Part shown: in pieces, positions 38,525 through 47,730 of the stretch
Layout: each line of letters opens with the position of its first letter
Numbering within the stretch: position 1 is the first letter of the stretch
Source: Chelativorans sp. ZYF759
GTDB lineage: Bacteria > Pseudomonadota > Alphaproteobacteria > Rhizobiales > Rhizobiaceae
Reading direction: 5' to 3'
NCBI RefSeq assembly: GCF_012911015.1
Contig: NZ_WVVV01000007.1
Location: forward strand, 62,001 to 126,000
Length of the DNA stretch: 64,000 nucleotides
Notes under the pieces: generated by a model
Told to the model about the DNA's origin: nothing
Seen by the model: the letters and a program-made list of their open reading frames with translations, nothing else
The model's database searches: none
Program-made: the position numbers and the translations under genes

Positions 38525-40849
38525 TCAACCGGAGGAGCGGCCCTCCATTTCGCGCGCCTCGTTGACCGGTTCGGCAATGGAATCGCTGTCGTACTCGGAA
38601 GGCGGTGCGTCCGGGCCTTCCAGAGGCTGCTCTTCGATCGTTGTGGTGCGCCGCAGATTGAGGGGCGGCGAGCGGCCCTGCTTGTCCTCGCCCATATAGA
38701 GCGTCATGTGCGGGAACGGAATCTCGATGCCGTGCCTGTCGAAGACCTGCTTGAGGATCTCGTTGTAGGCGCGGCCCGTGCCCCACTGCATGCCGGGCCG
38801 CGTCTTGATCCGCGCGCGCACCATCACGGCCGAGTCGCCGAAGGAGGTCACCCCCTGGATGTCGAGCGGTTCGAGGATGTGGAAGCGATGGTCGGTCTCC
38901 ATGAGGATGTCGTAAGCCTCCTGCATGGCCGCCTTCACCTCGCCGATGTCCTCGCGATAGGCCACGCCCATCTCCGCCACGTGGTAGGAGAAGCCCTTCA
39001 TCATGTTGGAAACCGAATCCACCGATGAAAACGGGATCAGATGGACCGTGCCGTCCAGGGAACGGATCGAGACCGAGCGGATCGTCAGGCGCTCCACCAC
39101 GCCGGTGAGGCCCGCGACCGCGACGACGTCACCTTCGTTCATGATGTTCTCGAACTGGATGAAGATGCCGGTGATGATGTCCTGGACGAATTTCTGGGCG
39201 CCGAAGCCGATGGCGAGGCCGAGCACGCCGGCACCGGCCAGCAGCGGCGCGATGTTGACGCCGATCTGGGCGAGCGCCAGCATGCCCACCATGACGGCGA
39301 GCGCGATGGTGAAGGCGTTGCGGAAAAGCATCAGCAGCGTCTTCTCGCGCGCGGTCGGCACCGAGCCGAAATTGGGATTGAGCCGGTATTCGACCCAGGA
39401 CGACATCGCCAGATAGGCGACGAAGCCGGCGAGGATGATGAAGGCGGCCGAGATCAACGCGCCCGTGGCGCGCTGACCGGCCTCGGTGGCCACCCAGCCC
39501 ATGAAATCCAGCAGCGCCCAGGCCTGGGCGATGGCGATGATGACGGCGATCAGCACTATGGTGCGCACGATCTGCATGACCCGCGGCACGAAGGCCTGCA
39601 GACGCGTCTCGAGCAGCGGCAGCCGCTCCTTGACGTCGTCGGGCAGCCGCAGGCCGGCATTGATGAAGCGCGATATGAAGGTGATGACGAAGGCGCCGAC
39701 GGCGATCGCGATGATCGACTGGACGGTCGCGCGCAGCATGAAGGGCAGCGCCTCCTCGGGATTGGTGAGCCAGACCACCAGGAGGGCGATCAGGTAGAAC
39801 ATCGCGATAAGGTGCCAGTAGGCGCCGATCATGGCCAGCGACCTCGACAGGGCGTCTTCCCTGCCGGCCCGGGACCGCGCGGAGAGGGCTTCGCGGACCT
39901 GGGTCTTGTTCTGCAGGATGATGAGGATGCCGATGAGCACCGACGTCGTCATCACCAGGACGCGCACGGCCTGGGCCGCGCCGGGGGTCAGCTGCTCGGC
40001 GATGATCGGTGCGACGAACATGAATGTGTAGCCCACCAGCGAGATCAGGCGCCCGACCCAGAAATACCAGTAGGCGGCCGTCGTGTCGCTCATCGGCAGG
40101 AAGCGCAATTGCGGATCGCGGGGTTCGAAAATGGCCCGCAGAACCACCTTGATCGTCTCGACCACCAGAAACGCATTGAGCAGCAGCGTCTGGTTGATCT
40201 GCATGCGACCAAAGGGGCCGGGCAGGAAGTTAAGAGCCACGAAATAGCCCGCTGCCCAGGCAAGGATCACGGCGGCCAGGTCGACGAGTGCGGCGCCAAG
40301 GACACCGCCCGAGCGGTTGATCCAGCTTGCCCCGGCCATTCGTCCGGCGATCGCGTGCTGAATGCGCGCCGCCACAAGCCTTAGCACGAGGAAGGAGGCG
40401 AAAAGTGTGCCGCCCAGGATCAAGAGATTCGTCATGGTGGAGCCGAGGCGCCCAAGGTCGGCCTCCGCCGTGCTGGTGAACAGCTCGCCGACATCGCCGA
40501 CCACGTCGACGATCGAGGACACGCTGTTGGAGAGACCCTCGGCGATGCCGCGGGTGTATTCGGCCACCTGCCGGGCGATGGTGGGGTCGATCACGCCTTC
40601 GGCCCGGCCCGCCTGCGCTTCGGCATCGTTCGCCCCCGGTGCACCCGCTTCGCCGGACCCGGCGCGTTGACGCAGCAGCTGGAGCAGTTCGGCGCGGGTG
40701 GCATCGTCTTCGAGAAGCCTGAAGAGCTCTTCCAGATTGCCCTGAGGCGCGGGCTGGGCGATCTGCGTATCGGCTGCCGGGGCTTCCTGTGCCGCAGCGG
40801 TTGTCATCATGATCGCAAGCGCGGCGAACAGGGCGGCGAAAAAGCGCAT
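38525..40849 (-). CDS. MscS-family mechanosensitive channel (large, signal peptide)
   Basis: The product has 774 residues with an N-terminal signal peptide (MRFFAALFAALAIMMTTAAA) followed by a periplasmic Ala/Glu-rich region with likely helices, then eleven or so membrane segments. The MscS pore region (GVLGLAIGFGAQKFVQDIIT) and the cytoplasmic vestibule with GDVVAVAGLTGVVERLTIRS are at about residues 540-610. Family members release solutes under osmotic down-shock. It is convergent with the Mrp operon and divergent from the histidine kinase gene. Confidence 0.9.
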   Translation of the reverse strand: MRFFAALFAALAIMMTTAAAQEAPAADTQIAQPAPQGNLEELFRLLEDDATRAELLQLLRQRAGSGEAGAPGANDAEAQAGRAEGVIDPTIARQVAEYTRGIAEGLSNSVSSIVDVVGDVGELFTSTAEADLGRLGSTMTNLLILGGTLFASFLVLRLVAARIQHAIAGRMAGASWINRSGGVLGAALVDLAAVILAWAAGYFVALNFLPGPFGRMQINQTLLLNAFLVVETIKVVLRAIFEPRDPQLRFLPMSDTTAAYWYFWVGRLISLVGYTFMFVAPIIAEQLTPGAAQAVRVLVMTTSVLIGILIILQNKTQVREALSARSRAGREDALSRSLAMIGAYWHLIAMFYLIALLVVWLTNPEEALPFMLRATVQSIIAIAVGAFVITFISRFINAGLRLPDDVKERLPLLETRLQAFVPRVMQIVRTIVLIAVIIAIAQAWALLDFMGWVATEAGQRATGALISAAFIILAGFVAYLAMSSWVEYRLNPNFGSVPTAREKTLLMLFRNAFTIALAVMVGMLALAQIGVNIAPLLAGAGVLGLAIGFGAQKFVQDIITGIFIQFENIMNEGDVVAVAGLTGVVERLTIRSVSIRSLDGTVHLIPFSSVDSVSNMMKGFSYHVAEMGVAYREDIGEVKAAMQEAYDILMETDHRFHILEPLDIQGVTSFGDSAVMVRARIKTRPGMQWGTGRAYNEILKQVFDRHGIEIPFPHMTLYMGEDKQGRSPPLNLRRTTTIEEQPLEGPDAPPSEYDSDSIAEPVNEAREMEGRSSG

Positions 40850-41034
40850 TCAGTCGACTCCTTGACACAAAATCAGCGCACAGGATGGTTCTTGCGGTCG
40901 CGAGGTCAAGCCTTGCAGCCAAGAAGTTGCTGCCCTGCAACGAACCGGCGCGAATTGTGAATGGAAGGCTGGACGACTAGAGTAAGAGGGGGCCGCAACG
41001 GCAGCGCGGCGAATGTGGTGGTGGCAGGAGCGAG

Positions 41035-42438
41035 ATGGCGGCGTCTGACTGGGAAGGCTCGGAAGGCTGGAAGCGCATGTGGCGCTGGCGCAGGCTGGCC
41101 CGCCTGCCGGGCGCCAGGCTGTTTCGCGGCGCCTCGCGCTACCTGCCCAAGCGGCTCTACGCGCGCTCGCTCATCATCGTGATCGCGCCGATGATCCTTC
41201 TGCAGTCGGTGGTCGCCTTCGTTTTCATGGAACGACATTGGCAGACCGTGACCCACCGGCTCTCGGCCGCGGTCACACGCGATATCGCCGCCATCATCGA
41301 CATGATCGAAACCTTCCCTTCCAGCGACAATCACGCTGAAGTGATACGCATCGCACAGGAGCGCCTGAATCTCAGGGTGGACCTGCTGCCACCCGATCCC
41401 TTGCCACCGCCCGGCGCGCGGCCTTTCTTCGGGATCCTGGACGAGTTCCTCAGCGCGGAAATCAGCCGCCAGATCAACCTGCCATTCTGGATCGATACGG
41501 TGGGCGATTCCAACATCGTGGAAATCCGCGTGCGGATGGAGGAACAGGTGCTGAGGGTCTTCGCGCGTCGCAGCCAGACCTATGCCTCCAACACGCACAT
41601 CTTCCTGTTGTGGATGGTGGGGACCTCGCTTTTCCTGCTGGCGATCGCGGTCGCCTTCCTGCGCAACCAGATCCGGCCGATCACGCAGCTTGCCGAAGCG
41701 GCGGAGAGCTTCGGCAAGGGCCGGCCGATGCCGGCCGGCTTCCAGCCACGCGGCGCCGAGGAGGTGCGACGTGCCGGTATCGCCTTCCTGCGCATGCGCG
41801 AACGCATCGAGCGCCAGATCGAACAGCGTACCGCGATGCTCACCGGGGTCAGCCACGACCTGCGTACCATCCTGACCCGCTTCAAGCTGCAACTGGCGCT
41901 GGTGGGCCCGACTGCCGAGGTTGACGCGCTCAACCAGGACATCGACGACATGCAGTCCATGCTCGAAGGCTATCTTGCCTTTGCGCGGGGGGAGGCAGCC
42001 GAGGACACGGGCAGTTTCGACCTCGCCGCCTGTCTGAGAAGGCTGGAAGACGAGGCGCGTCTCCAGAAGCGAGAACTGACGACGGAACTGGAAGGTCCGC
42101 CGGAGGTCCAGGTCCGGCCGACGGCGTTCTCGCGCCTGATGGCAAATGTCGTGGGAAATTCACTGCGCTATGCGGAGCGTGTCAAGGTGAGCGCACGAAA
42201 CCTGGAGGGCAGGCTCGTTGTCTGCGTGGACGACAACGGCCCCGGTATTCCGGCCGATCGTCGCGAAGACGTGTTCAAGCCCTTCGTCCGGCTCGACGAG
42301 GCGCGCAATCAGGACGAGAGCGGCACGGGGCTGGGCCTTTCGATCGCCCGCGACATCGCGCGCAGCCATGGCGGAGACATCTCGCTGGAAGACAGCCCCC
42401 TGGGCGGATTGCGCGCGACCATCCGCGTGCCGGCCTGA
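41035..42438 (+). CDS. EnvZ-like sensor histidine kinase
   Basis: The product has 467 residues from the ATG at 41035 (GGAG upstream). Two membrane segments at about 45-65 and 188-208 bracket a periplasmic sensing domain. A HAMP domain follows, then the H box with H274 in GVSHDLRT, the N box (NVVGNSLRYA), DDNGPGIP and GTGLGLSI. It resembles alphaproteobacterial EnvZ-type kinases and is a plausible partner of the OmpR-like regulator at 29982, from which it is separated by 10 kb. A beta-lactamase gene follows 37 bases later. Confidence 0.9.
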   Translation: MAASDWEGSEGWKRMWRWRRLARLPGARLFRGASRYLPKRLYARSLIIVIAPMILLQSVVAFVFMERHWQTVTHRLSAAVTRDIAAIIDMIETFPSSDNHAEVIRIAQERLNLRVDLLPPDPLPPPGARPFFGILDEFLSAEISRQINLPFWIDTVGDSNIVEIRVRMEEQVLRVFARRSQTYASNTHIFLLWMVGTSLFLLAIAVAFLRNQIRPITQLAEAAESFGKGRPMPAGFQPRGAEEVRRAGIAFLRMRERIERQIEQRTAMLTGVSHDLRTILTRFKLQLALVGPTAEVDALNQDIDDMQSMLEGYLAFARGEAAEDTGSFDLAACLRRLEDEARLQKRELTTELEGPPEVQVRPTAFSRLMANVVGNSLRYAERVKVSARNLEGRLVVCVDDNGPGIPADRREDVFKPFVRLDEARNQDESGTGLGLSIARDIARSHGGDISLEDSPLGGLRATIRVPA

Positions 42439-42475
42439 CACCATCCAGACAACCACATCACGAACGGAGCCGCGC

Positions 42476-43252
42476 ATGCGCCTGCTGATCCTGGCCCTCG
42501 CTATCATGATGTCGTCCGCGGCCCTGGGAGCCGAAGAGGCGCCGGAACTGCGCCGACACCTGGAACGGGAGGGCGTGGCGGGTGTCATCGCGATCTACGA
42601 CCCGATGCGTGGGAGGCTTCGCGTGTCGGACGCGGGGCGGGCCGTTGCCGCCTCCGTGCCCGCATCGACCTTCAAGGTGCCGGCCTCTCTCATCGCGCTC
42701 GACCTCGGCCTGGTCCGGGACCCCGACGCCGACATCTTTCCCTTTCAAGGCGAACGCTTCTTCGTCGAAAGCTGCAACCGCGACCAGACATTGACCTCAG
42801 CCCTCCGAAACTCCTGCCTGCCGGTCTTCCAGCGCCTGGCCCGCATGATGGGAGACGAGCGGCTTTCGGCCGGCCTCAAGTCGCTCGGCTTCGGCAACGC
42901 GGCGGCAACGGGGACCTTTCCCTACTGGCTCCGCGGCGACATGCGCATCACGCCGCTTGAACAGATAAGCTTCATGGACAGGTTACGCAGGGGCGCCCAC
43001 CCCGTATCCGCGCGGGCGCACTCGATGGTGACAGAGATGATCGAAATCGAACGCCTGGGCGATGTGGTGATCCGTGGCAAGACCGGCTGGTCGACAGCAG
43101 GCACCGGTGTCGGCTGGCTCGCAGGCTGGGCGGAAGGGAGAGGTGAAACGCGCGTCTTCGCGGTCAATCTGGAAATGACGCGGATGGCGCAGGCGCCGCT
43201 GCGCCTGAAGGTGGTCAAGGCCGTACTTGCTGCCGAGGGTCTGATCGACTGA
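42476..43252 (+). CDS. Class D (OXA-like) beta-lactamase
   Basis: The product has 258 residues from the ATG at 42476, with a signal peptide (residues 1-19). All core OXA motifs are visible: STFK at 64-67 (active-site serine and lysine), the SxV-equivalent SCL at 113-115, FGN at 139-141 (normally YGN), FPYWLRG near 148-154, and KTG at 202-204. Class D enzymes hydrolyse beta-lactams. It lies just downstream of a sensor kinase, suggesting co-regulation. The phenotype cannot be read from sequence; homologs with no antibiotic role are also possible. Confidence 0.9.
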   Translation: MRLLILALAIMMSSAALGAEEAPELRRHLEREGVAGVIAIYDPMRGRLRVSDAGRAVAASVPASTFKVPASLIALDLGLVRDPDADIFPFQGERFFVESCNRDQTLTSALRNSCLPVFQRLARMMGDERLSAGLKSLGFGNAAATGTFPYWLRGDMRITPLEQISFMDRLRRGAHPVSARAHSMVTEMIEIERLGDVVIRGKTGWSTAGTGVGWLAGWAEGRGETRVFAVNLEMTRMAQAPLRLKVVKAVLAAEGLID

Positions 43253-43270
43253 GCATTGCCGGTACGGCCT

Positions 43271-43627
43271 TCAGTACATTCGGCCACCGTTCGGGACCTT
43301 CAGATCGACTGTCGACAGGACCACCTCGCCTTCCTCGTCGGGAAAGCCGAGCGTCAATACCTCGGACATGAACTTGCCGATCTGGCGCGGCGGGAAGTTG
43401 ACGACCGCCAGCACCTGTCTGCCCGGAAGTTCCTCGGGCGTGTAGTGGCGGGTGATCTGGGCCGACGATTTCTTGACGCCGATATCCGGACCGAAATCGA
43501 TCTTCAGCTTGATGGAGGGTTTGCGCGCCTCGGGATAGGGCGCGGCCTCGACGATCGTGCCGACACGGATGTCGACCTTCAGAAAATCGTCGAAGCCGAT
43601 CTCCGGCGCTCGCGTCCCGTCCGCCAT
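43271..43627 (-). CDS. csaA: tRNA-binding (CsaA-like) protein
   Basis: The product has 118 residues with an EMAP-II/OB-fold tRNA-binding core: [40 protein letters not shown] and the [20 protein letters not shown] block. CsaA proteins bind tRNA and act as chaperones. It is convergent with the beta-lactamase gene and six bases downstream of ybjN. Confidence 0.9.
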   Translation of the reverse strand: MADGTRAPEIGFDDFLKVDIRVGTIVEAAPYPEARKPSIKLKIDFGPDIGVKKSSAQITRHYTPEELPGRQVLAVVNFPPRQIGKFMSEVLTLGFPDEEGEVVLSTVDLKVPNGGRMY

Positions 43628-43633
43628 GACCGT

Positions 43634-44134
43634 TCAGGCCGACCCGCAGGTCTCGAACAGGGCGCTGTCGAGCGCGTCGCGGGCGCTGGAACCCGACCAG
43701 ATGACAAACTGGAATGCCTGATAATAGCACTCGCAAGCTTCGAGGGCGCTGTGGAGCAGCACCTCGACCTGCTGACTGGACGGATCGAGGCCGCCCGCGA
43801 GCAGGAGCGACTGGCGGAACATCACCGCGCCTTCCTGCTCCCAGAAGTCGAAATGCCCGAACAGCATCTGCTCGTTGATCAGCGACAGGAGCCGCATGAC
43901 CTCGAGCGTACGGTTTTCCGGCACCTTGATGTCGAATGCGCAGGCGAGGTGAAGAGCCTCGAATTCCTCGATCCAGGAGTAAGAGACATGGTAGTCGGTC
44001 CACGTGCCGGCGACGGCGATCGAAATCTCGTCATCACCGCTGCGCTCGAAGGACCAGTCGTTCGCATTGGCGACGTGCTCGATCACATCGACCGGGTGCG
44101 CGTCGCGCGCGATGTCGTATTCGAGAATATCCAT
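43634..44134 (-). CDS. YbjN domain-containing protein
   Basis: The product has 166 residues from the ATG at 44134; a longer upstream frame is not supported. The YbjN core (GTWTDYHVSYSWIEEFEALH and ENRTLEVMRLLSLINEQMLF) is typical of alphaproteobacterial members, whose structure resembles a type III secretion chaperone. In E. coli ybjN affects motility and stress; the role here is unknown. Confidence 0.88.
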   Translation of the reverse strand: MDILEYDIARDAHPVDVIEHVANANDWSFERSGDDEISIAVAGTWTDYHVSYSWIEEFEALHLACAFDIKVPENRTLEVMRLLSLINEQMLFGHFDFWEQEGAVMFRQSLLLAGGLDPSSQQVEVLLHSALEACECYYQAFQFVIWSGSSARDALDSALFETCGSA

Positions 44135-44377
44135 TGACCGCTCTTTATCTGCCTGGTGCCATACACGGATCAAACCCGTGCCGAACTGCACGCCAACCCT
44201 AGCACTCGTACCCTGTGCGGAGCATGCGCGGCCAAAGCCGCACCAGACCCCCTCTCCCGATGCGGAACGCTCCGAAAGCCGTTCCGAATCAATCAACAAA
44301 TTCAGTCTATTGATGAGGAGTCTGGTGAACAGTCCCTTTTTGGGACATTAGAGCGGAAGATGTGGAAAGGTTATGGG

Positions 44378-44439
44378 AGGGCGCCGGTCAAACCGACCTA
44401 AGCGACTCTGCGGAAAGGTTTTCCGCGTCCGGGCGCCCT
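44378..44439 (-). ncRNA. Structured intergenic RNA candidate between ubiK and ybjN
   Basis: AGGGCGCC (44378-44385) pairs with GGCGCCCT (44432-44439). Between them are a CGGT/ACCG hairpin (44385-44395) and GCGGAAA/TTTCCGC (44410-44426), making a multi-branched fold. A further hairpin GTCCC/GGGAC is at 44332-44346. The 316-base gap between ubiK and ybjN has no other gene. It may be a terminator-like 3' end of ubiK or a leader of ybjN. Confidence 0.35.
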
Positions 44440-44450
44440 GTTGAAAACCG

Positions 44451-44744
44451 CTACTGCTTTTTCGCAGCTGCCCTTGCCGCGGGCTTCTTTTCGGGCTGCT
44501 GCAGGCGAATTTCGAGTTCCGCGATGCGCGCAGCAAGCTTTTCGTTCTCGGCGCGCGCCTTGAGCGCCATCTCGCGGACGGCTTCGAACTCCTCGCGCTG
44601 AACGAGGTCCATCGAGTTCAGCATGCGCTCGGCCTGCGAGCGAAATGCCGTCTCCATCTCCCGGCGGACGCCCTGGGCGGCGCCGGCTGCATCTGTCATG
44701 AGCTTGGCGAATTCGTCGAGAATACGGTTCTGACCAGTGGACAT
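44451..44744 (-). CDS. ubiK: UbiK-family (BMFP) accessory factor
   Basis: The product has 97 residues from the ATG at 44744; an in-frame ATG at 44759 is possible but less like the family. FAKLMTDAAGAAQGVRREME and the central LVQREEFEAVREMALKARAE blocks form a coiled-coil BMFP domain, with a lysine/alanine-rich tail. UbiK family proteins assist ubiquinone biosynthesis. It is divergent from lgt. Confidence 0.88.
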   Translation of the reverse strand: MSTGQNRILDEFAKLMTDAAGAAQGVRREMETAFRSQAERMLNSMDLVQREEFEAVREMALKARAENEKLAARIAELEIRLQQPEKKPAARAAAKKQ

Positions 44745-44894
44745 GGTGGCGTGCCTCATCGTTTCATGTGGAAGTAGGCCCGGTGCCGGGCGAATGCAAG
44801 GTCGCAGCATATCGCTCCGGCTTGACCCGTCCCGTCGGGCACCGCATATCAGCGGCGCCGGCAACCCGTGCCGGTCAAGGAAAGGGATCCGACC

Positions 44895-45746
44895 TTGCCC
44901 GAATCGCTTCTTCTCCCGCTTTCGGCCATCGCATTTCCGAACATCGACCCGATCGCCCTGCAGATCGGTCCGCTGGCCATACGCTGGTACGGGCTGGCCT
45001 GGATCGGCGGCCTTTTGTTCGCGTGGTGGTACGCCAAGCGGCTGGTGACGAACGAACGCCTCTGGCCAGGTGGGCAGCCACCCTGCAAGGCTGTCGACAT
45101 CGACGATTTCCTGATCTGGGCGGCGGTCGGAACGCTGCTCGGCGGACGCGTCGGTTATGTGCTTTTTTATGATTTCGCGAGCTTCGCGGCCAATCCGCTG
45201 CAGATATTCGCCATCTGGCAGGGCGGCATGTCCTTTCATGGCGGTTTCCTCGGCACCACCGCGGCGATGATCCTGTTTGCCCACAGGCGCGGCATGAATG
45301 TGTGGAGCCTGTTCGACGTGGTGGCGGCGGGCGTGCCCGTCGGCCTTGGTCTGGTGCGCCTGACCAATTTCATCAATTCCGAACTCTGGGGCCGGCCAAC
45401 CGACGTGCCGTGGGCGTTCGTGTTCCCCAATGGCGGACCCTTCGCGCGTCACCCGAGCCAGCTTTACGAGGCCGCGCTGGAAGGTCTGCTGCTCTTCCTC
45501 GTGCTGCGGCTGCTTACCCATTGGGCGTTGCAGCTGCGGGCGCCTGGGCTGGTGGCCGGTGTTTTCGTTGCGGGCTACGGCCTCTCGCGCATCATCGTGG
45601 AGTTCTACCGGGAGCCGGATGCCCATATCGGCTATCTGGCCGGCAACTGGCTGACGATGGGGATGATTCTGTCGCTTCCGATGGTTCTGATTGGGCTTTG
45701 GGCAGTCGTCTCGGCCCGCATGGCAATGAACACGCCGACGCGATGA
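44895..45746 (+). CDS. lgt: Prolipoprotein diacylglyceryl transferase
   Basis: The product has 283 residues from a TTG at 44895, preceded by AAGGAAAGGG; an in-frame GTG at 44868 is an alternative. The family motifs are clear: [22 protein letters not shown]-like segment, [12 protein letters not shown] and the signature region [20 protein letters not shown] through HPSQLYEA. It transfers diacylglyceryl to the lipobox cysteine of lipoproteins in the inner membrane. It overlaps the next gene start (ATGA). Confidence 0.94.
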   Translation: MPESLLLPLSAIAFPNIDPIALQIGPLAIRWYGLAWIGGLLFAWWYAKRLVTNERLWPGGQPPCKAVDIDDFLIWAAVGTLLGGRVGYVLFYDFASFAANPLQIFAIWQGGMSFHGGFLGTTAAMILFAHRRGMNVWSLFDVVAAGVPVGLGLVRLTNFINSELWGRPTDVPWAFVFPNGGPFARHPSQLYEAALEGLLLFLVLRLLTHWALQLRAPGLVAGVFVAGYGLSRIIVEFYREPDAHIGYLAGNWLTMGMILSLPMVLIGLWAVVSARMAMNTPTR

Positions 45747-46834
45747 CGCCGCTTCGCACGCGCATGGTCCGGCTGATCTCGGCCGCGGGGCCGCTGTCGG
45801 TGGCCGACTACATGGCGCATTGCCTGTTCGATCCAGAACATGGCTACTACACGACGCGCGAGCCCTTCGGCGCGGCGGGCGATTTCACCACCGCGCCCGA
45901 GATCAGCCAGATGTTCGGCGAACTGATCGCGGTGTGGATGGCGGGCGCATGGCAGGCGGCCGGGGCCCCCGCGCCCTTCGTGCTCGCCGAGATCGGACCG
46001 GGACGCGGGACGCTGATGAAGGACATGCTGCGGGCGCTCTCGCATGCCGCCCCGCGCATGCTGTCGGCGGCGCGCATCCATCTGGTGGAGACCAGTCCGC
46101 GGCTCAGGGATGTGCAGAAACGCACGCTCGCGAACAGCGCCGCCGAGCCCATCTGGGTGTCGGATATCGACCAATTGCCGCAGATGCCCTTCTTCATCGT
46201 CGGCAACGAACTGTTCGATGCGGTCCCCCAACGCCAGTATGTGAAGGCCGGGCAAAGGTGGCGCGAGCGGATGGTCGGGCTCGACGACGAAGGCCAGCTC
46301 TGTTTCGTGGCGGGATCGGGCGGGCTCGCGCCGGATCTGCTGCCGGCGGATGCGGAGTCGGCTCCCGAGGGCGCGATCGTCGAGATCTCGCCGGCGCGCG
46401 AGGCGCTGATGACGCGGATCGCCACGCGCATTGCGTCCGATGGCGGGGTGGGCCTCTTCCTGGATTACGGCTATTTCGGCCCGGCGCTGGGGGACACGCT
46501 TCAGGCCCTGCGGCGGCACGCCTTCGACGACGTCCTGGCGCATCCGGGCGAGGCGGATATTACCTCGCATGTCGATTTCGCCACGCTTGCGCGGGCGGCG
46601 GAAGCGGCGGGCCTTCAAACGCACAGCATGGAGCAGGGGGCGTTCCTGCTGCAAATGGGGCTTCTGGAACGGGCCGGCGCGCTTGGCGCTCGTGCCGACG
46701 CGGCGACACGCCAGCGGCTCCAGAGCGAAGTCGACCGTCTGGCGCGGCCCGAACAGATGGGCCGCCTGTTCAAGGCGCTGATGATCTCGCGGCCCGGCAC
46801 GGCCCTGCCGGCGGTCGATCGAATGGACGATTGA
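45743..46834 (+). CDS. MidA-type SAM-dependent methyltransferase
   Basis: The product has 363 residues. [18 protein letters not shown] is the SAM-binding motif near residue 85, and [35 protein letters not shown] and [16 protein letters not shown] are conserved family blocks. Human MidA (NDUFAF7) methylates a complex I subunit; bacterial members are widespread, with roles inferred to be protein methylation. It is coupled to lgt (ATGA), a typical alphaproteobacterial arrangement. Confidence 0.9.
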   Translation: MTPLRTRMVRLISAAGPLSVADYMAHCLFDPEHGYYTTREPFGAAGDFTTAPEISQMFGELIAVWMAGAWQAAGAPAPFVLAEIGPGRGTLMKDMLRALSHAAPRMLSAARIHLVETSPRLRDVQKRTLANSAAEPIWVSDIDQLPQMPFFIVGNELFDAVPQRQYVKAGQRWRERMVGLDDEGQLCFVAGSGGLAPDLLPADAESAPEGAIVEISPAREALMTRIATRIASDGGVGLFLDYGYFGPALGDTLQALRRHAFDDVLAHPGEADITSHVDFATLARAAEAAGLQTHSMEQGAFLLQMGLLERAGALGARADAATRQRLQSEVDRLARPEQMGRLFKALMISRPGTALPAVDRMDD

Positions 46835-46935
46835 CTTGGCCCGACGCCTGCCTCACCATTTCCAACAAATCGGATCGGCGGGGGAGGGCGCGAAGACCCG
46901 CGAGCCGGGCCGAAGGGAGCAGGAAAAGGCGGCAC

Positions 46936-47730
46936 ATGCTTGACAACGCGCGGCTGGAACCCGTCCGGTCCCCGGCTCTCGACGCCCATGAACCGGCTGG
47001 CATCCGGCACGGTTTCTTCACCCGGGCGGGCGGCGTGTCGACCGGGTTGTTCCAGGGATTGAATGTCGGCCTCGGCTCGGGCGACGAGCGCGCTGCGGTG
47101 CTCGAGAATCGCCGGCGCGTGGCGCGCTGGCTGAAGGTTGCGCCGGAGGGGCTGGTCGGCGTGCATCAGGTCCATTCGCCCGAGGTCGTGGCGGTCGAGG
47201 CACCTTTCGGCGTCGACCGGCCGAAGGCGGATGCGATGGTCACCGACAGGCCGGGCCTCGCGCTCGGCGTGCTGACGGCCGATTGCGGGCCGGTCCTGTT
47301 TGCGGATCCGCAGGCCGGCGTGATCGGCGCGGCCCATGCCGGCTGGAAGGGCGCGCTGACGGGGGTGCTTGAAAACACGATCGCCGCGATGGAAAAGCGC
47401 GGCGCGAGAGCGGGGCGGATCGCCGCGGTGCTCGGCCCCTCGATCACCCAGGAAAACTACGAGGTCGGGCCGGAATTCGTCGAGCGTTTCGTCCGCTCGG
47501 ACGCCGCCAGCGAGCGATTTTTCGCCGCTTCCGCAAGGGCAGGGCATGCGTTTTTCGATCTGAGGGGCTATACGCTGCTGCGGCTGGAGCGTGCCGGCGT
47601 CAGGATGGAGGCCGTTGCGCGCTGCACCTATGCGCTGGAGAGCGAGTTCTACTCCTATCGCCGCGCGACGCACCGAAACGAACCCGATTACGGCCGGCAG
47701 GTGTCGGCCATCGTCATGGAGAACCGTTGA
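46936..47730 (+). CDS. pgeF: Peptidoglycan editing factor (laccase domain)
   Basis: The product has 264 residues. GFFTRAGGVSTGLFQGLNVG opens the domain, TADCGPVLF and AAHAGWKG hold the metal ligands, and YSYRRATHRNEPDYGRQVS is near the end. The family member PgeF in E. coli removes misplaced L-serine from peptidoglycan precursors. It lies between midA and the creatinase-like gene, a common alphaproteobacterial order. Confidence 0.93.
   Translation: MLDNARLEPVRSPALDAHEPAGIRHGFFTRAGGVSTGLFQGLNVGLGSGDERAAVLENRRRVARWLKVAPEGLVGVHQVHSPEVVAVEAPFGVDRPKADAMVTDRPGLALGVLTADCGPVLFADPQAGVIGAAHAGWKGALTGVLENTIAAMEKRGARAGRIAAVLGPSITQENYEVGPEFVERFVRSDAASERFFAASARAGHAFFDLRGYTLLRLERAGVRMEAVARCTYALESEFYSYRRATHRNEPDYGRQVSAIVMENR

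Noticed and set aside
39041-40384. Open frame opposite the MscS channel gene
   Set aside because: Highly charged product rich in Gly, Asp, Glu and His without a fold signature; the sense strand encodes an intact channel.
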